Assembly (NCBI RefSeq): GCF_022695515.1
Contig: NZ_JALDPT010000001.1
Coordinates: 186,001 to 250,000, forward strand
Source: Phenylobacterium aquaticum
GTDB lineage: Bacteria; Pseudomonadota; Alphaproteobacteria; Caulobacterales; Caulobacteraceae
DNA: 64,000 nucleotides
Direction of reading: 5' to 3'
Part shown: piece after piece, positions 35,073-44,596 of the stretch
How the letters are laid out: each line of letters starts with the position of its first letter
Numbering within the stretch: position 1 is the first letter of the stretch
Notes under the pieces: model-generated
What the model was told of the DNA's origin: nothing
The model's database searches: none
What the model saw: only the letters and a program-made list of their open reading frames with translations
Made by a program: the position numbers and the translations under genes

Positions 35073-37064
35073 TCAAAGGCTGCCGTCGTCGTCATCGGCC
35101 CGTAGAGTCGCGACAGGCGCCAGGGTGAGATAGTCGGCGGCCGACACCGCATGGGGCGCGCCCGGCGCCTCTGGAGGGTCCTCAGCGGCGCTATAACGGG
35201 GCTTGGGCACGCGGACCCCAGCGAAGGCCTCAGGCGGCGCACAGACGGCCCTGACGCCGCGCCAATCGATGCTGGCGGGCCCGGGCAGGTCCGCGGCGCC
35301 CGGCCGCTGTTCGTAGGCCGCCGGCACGCCGTGGAAATAGTCGCCGGTCCGTGCCTTGAAGAACGGCTCCTCGTAGTAGCGGATCTTGTCCGCCAGGATC
35401 GGCTTGGTGTTGTTGACGAACAGGAACTGCTTGCGGTCGTCGAGGCCCCGCACGTCCTCCTCCGACAGGATGTAGCGCTGCTGCTCCGACTGCGAAGTCG
35501 ACCGGTGCGCCCGCCCGAACAGGCTGCGCGGGTCGCTGTAGCTCTCCCGCATCTCCAGCGCCTTGCCGGCGCGGCGCGTAACCTTCTCGATGCTCGTCGG
35601 CTCCGACGTCGCGAAGGTCGCGGTGATGTGCATGTTGTCGAATAACGGCGTTTTGTCACCGTACTTGGAGAACACGTCGTTGAAGCTCTGGCAGACCAGG
35701 TGGGCGGTAATCCCGTAGCCGGCCATCTCGCCCATCGCGTTCTCCAGGAACGGCAGGCTGCCCAGCTTGGGAAACTCGTCGAGCAGCAGCAGCAGCCGAT
35801 GACGCTTGCGCCGCCGGCGGCTGTCATAGTGCTCGTGCTCCATCAGGCTGTTCACACTCTGGCGGATGAACACCCGTACCAGGAAGGCCAGACGGTCCGC
35901 ATGGGCCTGGGGCGTGATTAGGTAGAAGGTCACCGGCGCCTCGGCGCAGACCAGGTCGCCGATCGAGAAGTCGGACCAGCTGGTAGCGTATTCCACCAGG
36001 GGATCGGCCCACAGCGACAGCGAGGCCCGGCAGGTGGCCAACACGTTCGACTTCACCCGCTCGTCCATGCCGGCGAGCGCCGTCGCCCCTAGCCGCACCT
36101 CGGGATGGATCTCGGGAATCGGCGCGTGGTCGTCGTCGCGCACCAGGCCGTCGGCCGCGTGATAGTCCGGCCGATGCCGGTGCTGGGTGTGCAGCATGGC
36201 GTGCAGCGTCGGCTCGATGTCGATCAGCAGCCGGCGAACCTGGGCGAGATTCTTGCGCTCGTCGGGCTCGCTGTAGAGCACGTGCAGGATCACCGCCGTG
36301 AAGAAGTCCGTGGCGCTCTGATCCCAGAAATTGAGGTCCCCGGCCTTGCGGCCCAGCGGGTCGACCAGGATGCCGACGACGTTCTGGATGTCGGCGATTT
36401 CCATCGGGCCCTTGCGGACCTCGAACAGGGGGTTCCAGCGCGCCGTATTGGGATCGGTGGGGGCGAAGTAGAAGACGTGGCTGAAGGTCTTCCGATGATC
36501 GGCGGTGATGTGCCAAAGCTCGCCCTTGCGGTCATAGACGAAGGCGCTCTCGGGCCACGCGACCAGGGTTGGCACCACATGGCCCGCGCCCTTCCCGCTG
36601 CGCGAGGCGCCGACGATGATCGCGTGCTCGGGCCCGCCGTAGGTCAGGTAGCGGCCCTTGAACCGCCCCAGCACACGCCCCCGGATCTGGCCGCCCGGCC
36701 CGAACAACTTCGCCCGCGCGACGTCCGCCAGATCCGCCCAGGCATCGAGCCCAAAGGCCTTGGGTTCGCGGGCCGAGCCGCGCGTGGCCAACGCGACCAA
36801 AAGAATCGGCGCCAAGGCCACGGCAAGTCCTGCCAGGCCGGCGCCGTCGAACAGGCGCGGATAGCGCGGCTGCAGAGCGAGATACCACTCGACGAAGGCC
36901 CACGGGCGATAGAGGCGAACCGGACCGATATCCGCCCAGCCTGCCCCTAGCGCGGCCGCATAATGCAGTCCCTGCGCCGCCTGCTGGGTCGCCCAGCACA
37001 GGCCCAACAGGATCGCCAGAACGGCGACGGGAAGCACGAGGACGAGGCGCTGCGATGTGCTCAT
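35073..37064 (-). CDS. traG: Type IV coupling protein TraG (VirD4 family)
   Basis: 663 residues from the ATG at 37064 (GGTGAG ribosome site). N-terminal membrane helices (LVLPVAVLAILLGLCW and a second near 70-90) are followed by Walker A VGASRSGKGAGHVVP and Walker B LLLLLDEFPKLG, and by the conserved AHLVCQSFNDV segment. TraG brings the relaxase-DNA complex to the secretion channel. It overlaps nothing but lies only 7 bases from the relaxase stop, consistent with one mob operon running from oriT. Confidence 0.93.
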   Translation of the reverse strand: MSTSQRLVLVLPVAVLAILLGLCWATQQAAQGLHYAAALGAGWADIGPVRLYRPWAFVEWYLALQPRYPRLFDGAGLAGLAVALAPILLVALATRGSAREPKAFGLDAWADLADVARAKLFGPGGQIRGRVLGRFKGRYLTYGGPEHAIIVGASRSGKGAGHVVPTLVAWPESAFVYDRKGELWHITADHRKTFSHVFYFAPTDPNTARWNPLFEVRKGPMEIADIQNVVGILVDPLGRKAGDLNFWDQSATDFFTAVILHVLYSEPDERKNLAQVRRLLIDIEPTLHAMLHTQHRHRPDYHAADGLVRDDDHAPIPEIHPEVRLGATALAGMDERVKSNVLATCRASLSLWADPLVEYATSWSDFSIGDLVCAEAPVTFYLITPQAHADRLAFLVRVFIRQSVNSLMEHEHYDSRRRRKRHRLLLLLDEFPKLGSLPFLENAMGEMAGYGITAHLVCQSFNDVFSKYGDKTPLFDNMHITATFATSEPTSIEKVTRRAGKALEMRESYSDPRSLFGRAHRSTSQSEQQRYILSEEDVRGLDDRKQFLFVNNTKPILADKIRYYEEPFFKARTGDYFHGVPAAYEQRPGAADLPGPASIDWRGVRAVCAPPEAFAGVRVPKPRYSAAEDPPEAPGAPHAVSAADYLTLAPVATLRADDDDGSL

Positions 37065-37071
37065 GTGCCGC

Positions 37072-38568
37072 TCACCGACCCGGTATGACGCCGCGGCCAA
37101 GCGTCTGGCCCATCGAGCGGTTGACCCGCTCCACGGCCAGCGCCCGGGCCTGCGCCGGATAGCGCATCAATGCGGCGCGAGCGGGACCGCCGACCTCACG
37201 GATGAACCGGGTCTCGTCCGGCAATCGGGATGGGACCTGCAGCTCTTTTTGGCCGAGGGCCTGGGCGACGCGCAGATCGTTGTAGGCCCGCGTCGCGCCC
37301 TCGATCCGCTTGTCGATCCGCTTGATCTTGCGCTCGAGCGTCCGCCGCTGACGGGCCACATCACCGGCCTGTTCCAGCTGCGGGCCGCGTCGGCCGGACA
37401 CATAGGCCTGACCCGCGGGCGAGGCGATCCAGGCGGTCCGCACCTGGACCGCGATCTCGGCCCGTCTCATCTCTGCGCGCACCCGCGAGATGGCGTTCAG
37501 CTCCGCGTGTTTGGCCCAAATCATCCGCGCCGGGTTGCGGATCCACTGCACCAGGGCCAGACGCCGATGACGCACCTGGGTGACCCGCTGTTCGGTCTGA
37601 CGCAGGCGAAGTTTCGCCGTCGCGAGCGTGGTCCGGGCCGGCTGCAGAAGCTCACGTTCTACGGCCCGCACGCTGTCGATCTTCGGCAAGGTCAGCGCCA
37701 CGCGCTCGGCCGCCCAGCGATCGCGCTCCGCCACCATGCGGGCGCGGACCTGCTCGGCCTCGGTCGTCAGTTTCGCGACCGGCACGGCGATCACCGGCGC
37801 CTCGCGCACCAGCCGGTCGGCGGTCGCCTGGAAGTCGGTCCGAAGCTCCTTGCGTTTTCGGTTGTGAGCCTCGGTGTCCCGGTTCTGCTGACCCCGTTCC
37901 GAGGCGATGTCCTTGCGTTCGAGCGCGCTGGCCGTGGGTCCCAGATGCACGCCCGGCTCGCGGTCGGAACCCTGCTCGGCCAACGACAAATGCGAGACCT
38001 GCGGGGCGTCGGGTCCAAGGTGCCGACGCAGATGTTCGTTCTGGATATCCGCCCACGCGGAGCGCCATTCCCGAAGCGCCTTCGGACTCCACCATTCGGC
38101 CGGTTTCTTGCCGAAGCCTTCGGGCGTCACCGACCGCGTCGTGACGAGAATATGGGCGTGAAAATTGCGCTCATCACCCGCCTGGCCGGGCCGGTGCATC
38201 GCGACGTCGGCGATCATCCCGCGCGCCACCAGTTGCTCGGCGACGAAGGCCTGAACCAGGGCCCGGCGCTGCTCGAAATCGAGCTCATGCGGCAGCGACA
38301 CCAACAGCTCCCTGGCGGGCACAGCGTCTTTCCGCCGTTCGGCCTCTTCAGCCGCGTTCCACAGGGTCTGCCGGTCGCTGAAGGCCGCCGGCGCTTCGGC
38401 CGGCGCCATCACCGCCGCGAACTCGATATCGCCCTTGGCGCCGAAGTCGAACTCCATGGCGAGGCGCTCGTCGACCAAACGGTCGCCCGAACGATAGGCG
38501 GCGGCCGCGACGGCGGACCGGCCGGCCGACCTCTGGATGGTTTGGACCTCTAGTCGGTACTGGGCCAT
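37072..38568 (-). CDS. MobQ-type relaxase (MobA/MobL family)
   Basis: 498 residues. The N-terminus MAQYRLEVQTIQRSAGRSAVAAAAYRSG is the MobA/MobL signature. The catalytic Tyr candidate is Y25 or the Y before R26, and the metal-binding histidine motif is ERNFHAHILVTTR near residue 133. The C-terminal two thirds is a long Arg/Glu-rich coiled coil without a helicase domain, so it is not a full TraA. It starts 36 bases from the candidate oriT core. It should nick oriT and pilot the strand through TraG. Confidence 0.9.
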   Translation of the reverse strand: MAQYRLEVQTIQRSAGRSAVAAAAYRSGDRLVDERLAMEFDFGAKGDIEFAAVMAPAEAPAAFSDRQTLWNAAEEAERRKDAVPARELLVSLPHELDFEQRRALVQAFVAEQLVARGMIADVAMHRPGQAGDERNFHAHILVTTRSVTPEGFGKKPAEWWSPKALREWRSAWADIQNEHLRRHLGPDAPQVSHLSLAEQGSDREPGVHLGPTASALERKDIASERGQQNRDTEAHNRKRKELRTDFQATADRLVREAPVIAVPVAKLTTEAEQVRARMVAERDRWAAERVALTLPKIDSVRAVERELLQPARTTLATAKLRLRQTEQRVTQVRHRRLALVQWIRNPARMIWAKHAELNAISRVRAEMRRAEIAVQVRTAWIASPAGQAYVSGRRGPQLEQAGDVARQRRTLERKIKRIDKRIEGATRAYNDLRVAQALGQKELQVPSRLPDETRFIREVGGPARAALMRYPAQARALAVERVNRSMGQTLGRGVIPGR

Positions 38569-38604
38569 GCGCCCTCCCCTGCTCTGGCCCCTGCCGGGAT
38601 CGCT

Positions 38605-38662
38605 AAGGGCTGCGCCCTTGGCTCAAGGAATCCGTCGGCGCGGAGCGACGAGGGGCCTTGAG
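38605..38662 (+). other. Candidate origin of transfer (oriT)
   Basis: GCGCCCTTGG at 38612-38621 matches the nick core shared by MOBQ plasmids and Ti-type oriT (as I recall, TGCG/CCCT in RSF1010). It lies in AAGGGC-TGC-GCCCTT (38605-38619). Beside it are nested inverted repeats: CTCAAGG (38622-38628) with CCTTGAG (38656-38662), enclosing CGTCG (38633-38637) and CGACG (38646-38650). Location directly upstream of the relaxase gene is as expected. If the nick is GCG/CCC on the plus strand, the transferred strand would extend rightward. The rest of 38569-38823 holds no gene. Confidence 0.55.
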
Positions 38663-38823
38663 GGTGTCGGGCGGGGCCTGACCGCAGGGTTGGTGGGCGC
38701 AGCACATCCAACCCGTAACTGCGCCATTGTGACGAAATACGATGAACCACGGCATAGACCGATTTGCACTTTGATGGCAGCATTACGCCGGTTTGTGCTT
38801 TTTCATCATCGAAAGGCCACATC

Positions 38824-39507
38824 ATGGCCAAGGTCGACAAGCGCCGCAGGAACGCCCGTCCCTCCAAGTACAAGCCCCGTTCGCCCGCCCAGCTCGCCCG
38901 CAAACGGGAGCTCTGGGCCGCCCGTTCAAGCGACCGCGAACGGGCGAAGCGGACCGATGAAGAAGCCGCCCTCATGGAACGGCTCGAGGAGTTGGAGACA
39001 GCGCTGCGGGAAGCCGGACAGGACGGAATCCACAAGCAGCGGCACGTCACCCCGCTCGAAGATATCGAGGACGACGCCAAGCGATTCCATGTCCTGAAGG
39101 CGCGCGTTGAGCGGCTCGAAGCCCTGTGGTCCATCAACAAACGCAGACGCGAGACACGCGGCAAAATCATCATAGGGGGCGCCCTGCTGGCGGAAGCGGG
39201 CGACGCGCATTTTGCCGGGGATGACGAGCTTCTGGCTCGGCTCGTCGACATCCTGGATCGTCGGGTTGAGCGGGTCCGCGACCGTCTGACGGTGCGCGAG
39301 TTGCTGGGCAATGTACCCCTGCCTCTGCGGCCCGGCGGTGATCTCGACGAAGACGCGGAAAGCGCGCTTCAGGCCGTGGGAGACCGCCTTCCAGACTTCG
39401 ATCTGATGGCCGAAACAGCCCTCGCGCAGGAAGCCGACGACGCCCTCGTTCCGAGCGAACTCGACCCCGATTACGCTGACCTCGACCAAGCGTGGCGCGC
39501 GGCGTGA
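38824..39507 (+). CDS. Coiled-coil protein next to oriT
   Basis: 227 residues. A strongly basic N-terminus (MAKVDKRRRNARPSKYKPRSPAQLARKR) is followed by a Glu/Leu-rich coiled coil (about residues 40-110) and an acidic C-terminal half ending LDPDYADLDQAWRAA. The start at 38824 follows GAAAGG; the frame continues 60 bases upstream but without a ribosome site. It is divergent from the relaxase across oriT, where accessory DNA-binding proteins of the relaxosome are often encoded. That role is only inferred; no family is recognised. Confidence 0.6.
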   Translation: MAKVDKRRRNARPSKYKPRSPAQLARKRELWAARSSDRERAKRTDEEAALMERLEELETALREAGQDGIHKQRHVTPLEDIEDDAKRFHVLKARVERLEALWSINKRRRETRGKIIIGGALLAEAGDAHFAGDDELLARLVDILDRRVERVRDRLTVRELLGNVPLPLRPGGDLDEDAESALQAVGDRLPDFDLMAETALAQEADDALVPSELDPDYADLDQAWRAA

Positions 39508-40338
39508 TCATTGGTCTAGACCGGCCGCCAGGCCCGGCCCGACCACGAAGATCGCGCGGCCCGGGTCCGTCACTTTTGTCGCGCGCACAGCCCCGTCGCC
39601 TGCCCCATTCGTGACTGGCGCTGGGGCCGGGTCGGCCGCGCGCGCGGCACGGTTGTCACCGACGAAGATCGGCCCGCCGGCCGCCTGCCAGGCGGAAGGC
39701 GAGGATCCACGAGGTGCGGAAGAGGACGCGGATATGCGAGGCCCCCTGCCCCCGGTTGACCGCACGTCGACATAGAAACTATGCGCGCCGATCACGGCGG
39801 ACGGGCCCGTCCCGCCGAAGTCGACGAGGCCCTCTGAGACCTCGCCGCGCGTCGCGCGTTCGGCAACGATCTGCGGGTTCTGGAAGTAGCGCGCGCCGTT
39901 CGTCAGGTCAGGCAGCCGGCCTTCAAGCGCGAGGTTGAGGATGGTGTCGATCCGCGCCCGCTGAGCCACCGTGGACGGCGGCAGGCGACGCCAGTCGCCG
40001 CCGGCCCGCGTCACCGGCTCAAACTGGCCGCGGGCGTTGACAACCGCCTCCACGCTGGCGCCCCAACGGCCGTCCTGGGCCCGATTCAGGATCGTGTAGA
40101 CGACGGCCGCCAGCCCGCTATCACCCTGGTTTCCGGCCTCGGCGAAGGCAACCCGGGTGATGGCCTCCCGCGCCTCCTGGCCGGCGACCAGCGGGGCGAG
40201 CCCGCCGCGTGCCGAAGGGCCGGGCGGCGCCGCGCGCGACGGCGCCGGCGGCGGACAATTGACGCCAGCCGGCAAGGGTTGAGCGGTCTGTCCGCGCGCG
40301 AGCAGCAGGCACAGTCCCGCCAGGGCGGCCGGGTCCAT
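39508..40338 (-). CDS. SleB-like cell-wall hydrolase
   Basis: 276 residues. After a signal-like start (MDPAALAGLCLLLARGQTAQP) comes a domain with REAITRVAFAEAGNQGDSGLAAVVYTILNRA and GARYFQNPQIV, the pattern of cell-wall hydrolases of the SleB/Hydrolase_2 type, with the catalytic Glu in FAEAG. In conjugation loci such enzymes open the peptidoglycan for the pilus. Its start overlaps the traF stop by one base. The C-terminal 90 residues are low complexity. Confidence 0.78.
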   Translation of the reverse strand: MDPAALAGLCLLLARGQTAQPLPAGVNCPPPAPSRAAPPGPSARGGLAPLVAGQEAREAITRVAFAEAGNQGDSGLAAVVYTILNRAQDGRWGASVEAVVNARGQFEPVTRAGGDWRRLPPSTVAQRARIDTILNLALEGRLPDLTNGARYFQNPQIVAERATRGEVSEGLVDFGGTGPSAVIGAHSFYVDVRSTGGRGPRISASSSAPRGSSPSAWQAAGGPIFVGDNRAARAADPAPAPVTNGAGDGAVRATKVTDPGRAIFVVGPGLAAGLDQ

Positions 40339-40889
40339 CAGCGGTCTCCAGGAGTGGCGAAAGGAAGGGCCAGCGGCCGAAAGACGCCGACGATCTCGGC
40401 GCGGTCCACAGGCCCGAAGTAGCGGCTGTCGAAACTGTTGGGGATGCGATCGGAGAAGACGAACACCTCGCCGTCGCGAAGGCGGCGGCAGCCCTCCCAG
40501 CGCGGCAAGGCCGCGCCTCGACGGTCTTGGCGAAGGATCGGCGCCCTCACGCGACCGTTGATTTCCAGCCTGTTATTCGCGGTGCAGACCTGATCGCCGG
40601 AAACGGCGGCGACGTGCTTTAGGACCGGCACGCGGCGGAGGTAGCCCATGCGGCCGTCAGCGTAGGGAAAGGCGGCGGACGGCGCGGGAAAAGCGATCAG
40701 CGCGCCGACCGATACCGGCCCTGCGGCGCGCACATAGAGCCCCTCAGGTTCGCTCGCCGTGCGGTTCCACAGAAGGAGCGGCCGAGCCCCGCCGGCCGTC
40801 GCCAACGACAGCCCGCCCATCAGCGCTACGCCCGCCGCCAGCACGCCGGCCAACGGAGTCCAACGCGGGGCTGAAGAGGGTAGGAACAT
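40338..40889 (-). CDS. traF: TraF-type signal peptidase (S26 family)
   Basis: 183 residues from the ATG at 40889. There is one N-terminal membrane helix (LAGVLAAGVALMGGLSLA), then the S26 Ser motif in NRTASEPEGLYV and the Lys motif in RRVPVLKHVAAVSGDQV, with a C-terminal FVFSDRIPNSFDSRYFGPV box. TraF processes and cyclises the TrbC pilin in RP4-like systems. No trbC is in the window, so its substrate must be encoded elsewhere or be lost. Confidence 0.88.
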   Translation of the reverse strand: MFLPSSAPRWTPLAGVLAAGVALMGGLSLATAGGARPLLLWNRTASEPEGLYVRAAGPVSVGALIAFPAPSAAFPYADGRMGYLRRVPVLKHVAAVSGDQVCTANNRLEINGRVRAPILRQDRRGAALPRWEGCRRLRDGEVFVFSDRIPNSFDSRYFGPVDRAEIVGVFRPLALPFATPGDR

Positions 40890-41027
40890 GGAGCGGGACC
40901 GGTGCAGCCAAAACGAGCCGAAGGCTCGGCAGGGCTTGCGGCCACGGTGTGACCCATGCCCGGCGATTGTGGGCACGAGGGCGCCGCAACGCTGTCAGCC
41001 GGCCACTCTAGAGCCCGGCATGCGCCG

Positions 41028-41822
41028 TCACGCCAAGCCTTCAAAGGCCGGGTCGAGCACGGTTCCGGGCAGGATCACCCGCCACCTAGGCGCCAGCCGG
41101 CCGGCGCCAGAGACGGCGCCCAAGGCGTAGCGGTTCTGTTTGGGCGCCAGGGCTTGCAGTCGGTCCAAGGCGTCAGCGGAGACACCGAGCTGGTCGCGGC
41201 GGCGCTCCAGCCACCAGCCCGCCGCGCCGGCCGCCGTGGCGTTGCGCAAGGCCGCGAGGCGGTTGATGAGTCGATCGAAGTCGAGCCGGCCAATCAGGTC
41301 GAGCGAGCTGATCAGTTCGTCGGTATCGCCGGCGAGATCCGGCCGGTCGAACAGGTCCGCGACGGTGCATTCGAGGGTGGTCACCGGCACCGACTGGCCA
41401 AGGCGATCGACCCTGGTCAGGTCGGCCTCGCCATAGGGCGCCGGCGCCTTGATGAACCGGCAGGTGAACCCTTCGGCGGCCAGCACCGCGGGCTGCCCCG
41501 GCGCCACGACCTGTAGGTCGAAGCTCTCCGAATAGGCATAGCCCTGGAGCTCGAGCGCGGAGTGATAGGCGATGACGCCGCCCGGCCGCAGCCGGGAGGC
41601 CGCGAGGAAGCGGTCGACCGACCAGGTCTCGGCGTTGGCGTGCTTGGGGACGGAGGCGAACACGCCGCGGGCGATGCGGCGGATGTTGCCGGCCTTCAGG
41701 TGTTGGGCCAGCATGCTGCTCACCACCTTGTCGCTCGGCGCCCGGCCAACCGCGCGCGCGTAGTCGGCGCGGTCGAAGACCGGGGCGTCGCTGAAGAACG
41801 GGGCTGATCGCTGCCGAGGCAT
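41028..41822 (-). CDS. AbiEi-like antitoxin family protein, orphan
   Basis: 264 residues. An N-terminal winged helix (VFDRADYARAVGRAPSDKVVSSMLAQHLKAGNIRRIARGVFA) and a central YHSALELQGYAYSESFDLQVV core match the type IV AbiEi antitoxin family. No AbiEii toxin is adjacent, unlike the complete pair at 30581-32114. It might be a solitary regulator, or an antitoxin that protects against invading toxins. The AT-rich stretch before it (41840-41875, with TATATA) probably holds its promoter. Confidence 0.72.
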   Translation of the reverse strand: MPRQRSAPFFSDAPVFDRADYARAVGRAPSDKVVSSMLAQHLKAGNIRRIARGVFASVPKHANAETWSVDRFLAASRLRPGGVIAYHSALELQGYAYSESFDLQVVAPGQPAVLAAEGFTCRFIKAPAPYGEADLTRVDRLGQSVPVTTLECTVADLFDRPDLAGDTDELISSLDLIGRLDFDRLINRLAALRNATAAGAAGWWLERRRDQLGVSADALDRLQALAPKQNRYALGAVSGAGRLAPRWRVILPGTVLDPAFEGLA

Positions 41823-41891
41823 GGAAGCTTCTAGTTCTCCAAATGTGAAGAAAGCTATATATAACCTGTAACCTTCTTGCGATAACCGGAA

Positions 41892-42928
41892 CTAGGCTGG
41901 TTCCGCGCCGGCGGTGTTGAGCCAGACCCGGGCGAGCAAATCCGTGAGTGCGCGTTCGGCGTCCGCCCGGCTCCCCCCCGCCTGCAGGAGGAGGGTGACG
42001 TTGACCTCCTTCTTGCCCTTGGGCTCGACGCGAAACAGCGGCTGACCGGTCGGCGACGAGACGACCTCGGCCGACGTCTGGCCTGACTTCTTGGGGGATC
42101 CTGACCTCTTGGGGGGGTCGGCCGCCGCCGCCAGGCGACGGATGACGTCCTGGGGCTTGAGGGGGGTCCCTCCCCTCTTCCTTTGGCGATGGCGATGGCT
42201 TCCGCCAACACCCGCCGCTCGCGGTCGTCGGGCTTGAGCAGCGGCTTCAGCTGCGTGACGTGCTTGATCTTCAGCTCGTGCGGGTCGTCGAACGCCGCCA
42301 CCAGGTCCTCGGGCAACCGGGCGAGGTCGAGGTAGCGGCTGAGCCACGCCTCTGACTTGTTGATGCGTCCGGCCATGTCCTTCTGGCGACCGCTGTAGTG
42401 ACGATCGAGGGCCCTCAGATAGTCCTTCGCCCGCTCCATATCGCTGAGGTCTTCGCGGGCCCGGTTCTCCAGATCGGAGATGCGGAACGCTTCCTCGTCG
42501 GTGAGCTCGCGCACCTCCACGAGGAAGCGGAACTCCGTGTAGTTGTGGGCGCGAAGCCAGGTCACGGTCCAGTGCCGGCGGGCGCCGCAGATGACTTCGA
42601 AATCGATGTCAGGAACACCGCGGACGCGGCGGACGATCGCCGGGACTTCCTGGCGGCCCTGGGCCTTGAAGCTCTCGATCAGGTCGGCGCAGCGCGTCTC
42701 GTCCAGCTTGGCGTAGTCGCGATTGTGCTCGCTCCACAGCCGGCAGCGGGCCGGGTCTACCTGCTCGACGGCCCGGCCCACAACCGCGCCGGAAGCCAGC
42801 TCTGCCATCCGGTTTTCGCGGCCGGCTAGAACGCCGATGGCCATGCGGGTCGGCGCCTCCGGCTGGGGCGCGGTCTCGTCGAGCGCGTCCATCAATCCGG
42901 CGGTGAAGGAGCGGTTTTTGGAGCTCAT
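41892..42928 (-). pseudogene. parB: parB, plasmid partition protein, with a frameshift
   Basis: The first 250 residues from 42928 (ATG, ribosome site AAAGGGGGGG) are a normal ParB/RepB: VDPARCRLWSEHNRD, ICGARRHWTVTWLRA and an HTH near SEAWLSRYLDLARLP. Around 42160-42185 the frame is lost in a G-rich run. The natural C-terminus continues in another frame as GTPLKPQDVIRRLAAAADPP through VTLLLQAGGSRADAERALTDLLARVWLNTAGAEPA, ending at 41892. The uninterrupted frame gives an Arg/Pro-rich tail ending at 41855. One added G would restore a full protein of about 345 residues. It may be a sequencing error, a real mutation or programmed frameshifting. Confidence 0.8.
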
Positions 42929-42948
42929 CGGCCCCCCCTTTCTGTCGG

Positions 42949-42966
42949 AATTGCACCGGTGCAATT
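42949..42966. repeat. Palindrome copy 1 (parS candidate)
   Basis: AATTGCACCGGTGCAATT, a perfect 18-base palindrome between parA and parB, 21 bases before the parB start. Three more copies are at 44390, 44597 and 44786. Such clusters beside par genes are typical centromeres bound by ParB. Confidence 0.75.
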
Positions 42967-42980
42967 TGCGTCTTGGCGGC

Positions 42981-44183
42981 TCATGCGTGGCCCTCCTTGC
43001 GGAGCCGCTCGACGTGGCTCGGCCAAGTCTGCCGGACGTCGAGGAGGATCTCTTCGTTGACCCCGTTGAGGTAGGTCAGGCAGCGGTCGCGCACCGCCTT
43101 GCTGGTCATCGGGCCGTTGACCTCATAGACGGTCATCAGGCGCGCCGTGACGTTGTCGATCTCGGCGGAATCCTTCATGGGCGTGCGGATCATCGCCAAG
43201 CCGAAGACCTGCCGCATGAGCGCCAGAAGCTCCTTCTGCATCGACTTGTTCTCGTCGACCTTGGAGGCGACGATGCGGACGAAGTTGAGGTCGGGCGCGA
43301 GGTCGCGCGACGCCAGCTGGGTTAGCGTCTCGTCGAGCATGGCCAGAAATGCTGCGGTCGAGGAGAAGTCCATCACCGTCGGCGGCACCGGGATCACGAG
43401 CGCGTTAGCGGCCCGCAGAACCGACAGCGAGATCGCCCCCAGCGCGGGCGGCGGATCGAGAATGATCATGTCGAACTGGTCGGCGATCGACGCGATGCCC
43501 TGGGCGAGCCGGTCGAGCAGCCGGCCGCCGCCACGGGCCATCCGCGCCGCCAGCTCATACTCGGATTGGAACAGGCGCAGGTTGGCGGGAATGAGTTTCA
43601 GCCCGTCGAAGTGGGTGTCGAGCAGGGCGTAGTCCAGCGAGCGCATGTCGTCTTCGCGCAGGTACGGATAGAGCGTCTGGTCCTCGGTCAGGTCGAGGTC
43701 CGGCACATAGCCGAACAGGGTCGTACTGGAGGCCTGACTGTCGCAGTCGATCAGCGCGACACGGTAGCCCCGGATGGCCAGATACTGGGCGAGGTGGACC
43801 GACAGGGTGGACTTGCCGACCCCGCCCTTGAAGTTCTGCACGGCAATGACCGCGCAGGGATCCTCCGGCTTGCGCCAGGGGCGCGTGCCGAACACGCCGC
43901 GCATGTCGTTCACCTGGGCCAGGGTGTAGCCCACCCGGCGATTGGTCTCGGTCCGGGGCGGCTCGGGAAGCCGGCCGTCCTTCTCCGCGTCGCGGATCGC
44001 CGCCGGCGTGCGCCCGACCAGCTCGGCGGCTTCGCTGATCGAGAAGATCGGCTCGCGGCGCTCGCCCGAGCGCGCGGCCCGCGCGCTGTCGCGCAAATTC
44101 TCCACGACGGCCGAGGCGCGCCGCGCCAGTTGCGAGATGGGCCCGGCGAGGGAGAGGGCGGGCGCTTCGGCGACGTTCGACAT
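42981..44183 (-). CDS. parA: ParA partition ATPase
   Basis: 400 residues. An N-terminal MerR-like helix-turn-helix (IFSISEAAELVGRTPAAIRDAEKDGRLP) precedes the deviant Walker A FKGGVGKSTLSVHLA near 120, then the A' box (ALIDCDSQASST) and Walker B (DMIILDPPPALGA). Such DNA-binding ParA proteins (type Ia-like) drive plasmid segregation and repress their own operon. It is followed by parB after 52 bases that contain palindrome copy 1. The ATG at 44183 is the first of the frame. Confidence 0.93.
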   Translation of the reverse strand: MSNVAEAPALSLAGPISQLARRASAVVENLRDSARAARSGERREPIFSISEAAELVGRTPAAIRDAEKDGRLPEPPRTETNRRVGYTLAQVNDMRGVFGTRPWRKPEDPCAVIAVQNFKGGVGKSTLSVHLAQYLAIRGYRVALIDCDSQASSTTLFGYVPDLDLTEDQTLYPYLREDDMRSLDYALLDTHFDGLKLIPANLRLFQSEYELAARMARGGGRLLDRLAQGIASIADQFDMIILDPPPALGAISLSVLRAANALVIPVPPTVMDFSSTAAFLAMLDETLTQLASRDLAPDLNFVRIVASKVDENKSMQKELLALMRQVFGLAMIRTPMKDSAEIDNVTARLMTVYEVNGPMTSKAVRDRCLTYLNGVNEEILLDVRQTWPSHVERLRKEGHA

Positions 44184-44260
44184 GGGACCTCACAGCCTCT
44201 CGGCAGGTTTCGAAAAACCGACCCCGCTCGCCCAAAAAGCGAAAGTGGAGCCGCCTGGAC

Positions 44261-44300
44261 GCTATAAGCGCATTGTTAAGAGCGCATTAACGCTACGCGA
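44261..44300 (-). promoter_or_regulatory. Candidate parA promoter with direct repeats
   Basis: On the minus strand TTAATG, 17 bases and TTATAG form a weak promoter about 80 bases before parA. It overlaps two direct repeats of AATGCGC. ParA HTH proteins bind near their promoters, so the repeats may be operator half-sites. Confidence 0.35.
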
Positions 44301-44389
44301 CCAACCTAAATCCCGATTCCAGATTTTCGCCCAGACCCAACCTGACCAATTGGGGGCTTTCTTGCCTCCGCAATAGGGGGCCGAGCGCA

Positions 44390-44407
44390 AATTGCACCGG
44401 TGCAATT
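44390..44407. repeat. Palindrome copy 2 (parS candidate)
   Basis: A second perfect copy of AATTGCACCGGTGCAATT, 207 bases upstream of the parA start in the rep-parA intergenic region. Apart from the palindromes and the promoter, the region 44184-44809 shows no gene. Confidence 0.75.
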
Positions 44408-44596
44408 GCTCCCGTTCCATCAAGGCCCGGGCGCCGGGAGATCGCTGGGCGAGATCGGGACGGGTCCGGCGCCGGGACATTTGCTCATCCTGACCGGGTG
44501 GGGGCCCGCCCGAACCTGCCGCCGCCTAGCGCCAGGCCCCTCCCCTCTCCGATCCTAGCCGTCCATCGCCTCAGCGCACCTGATCCCAAGAGCCGA

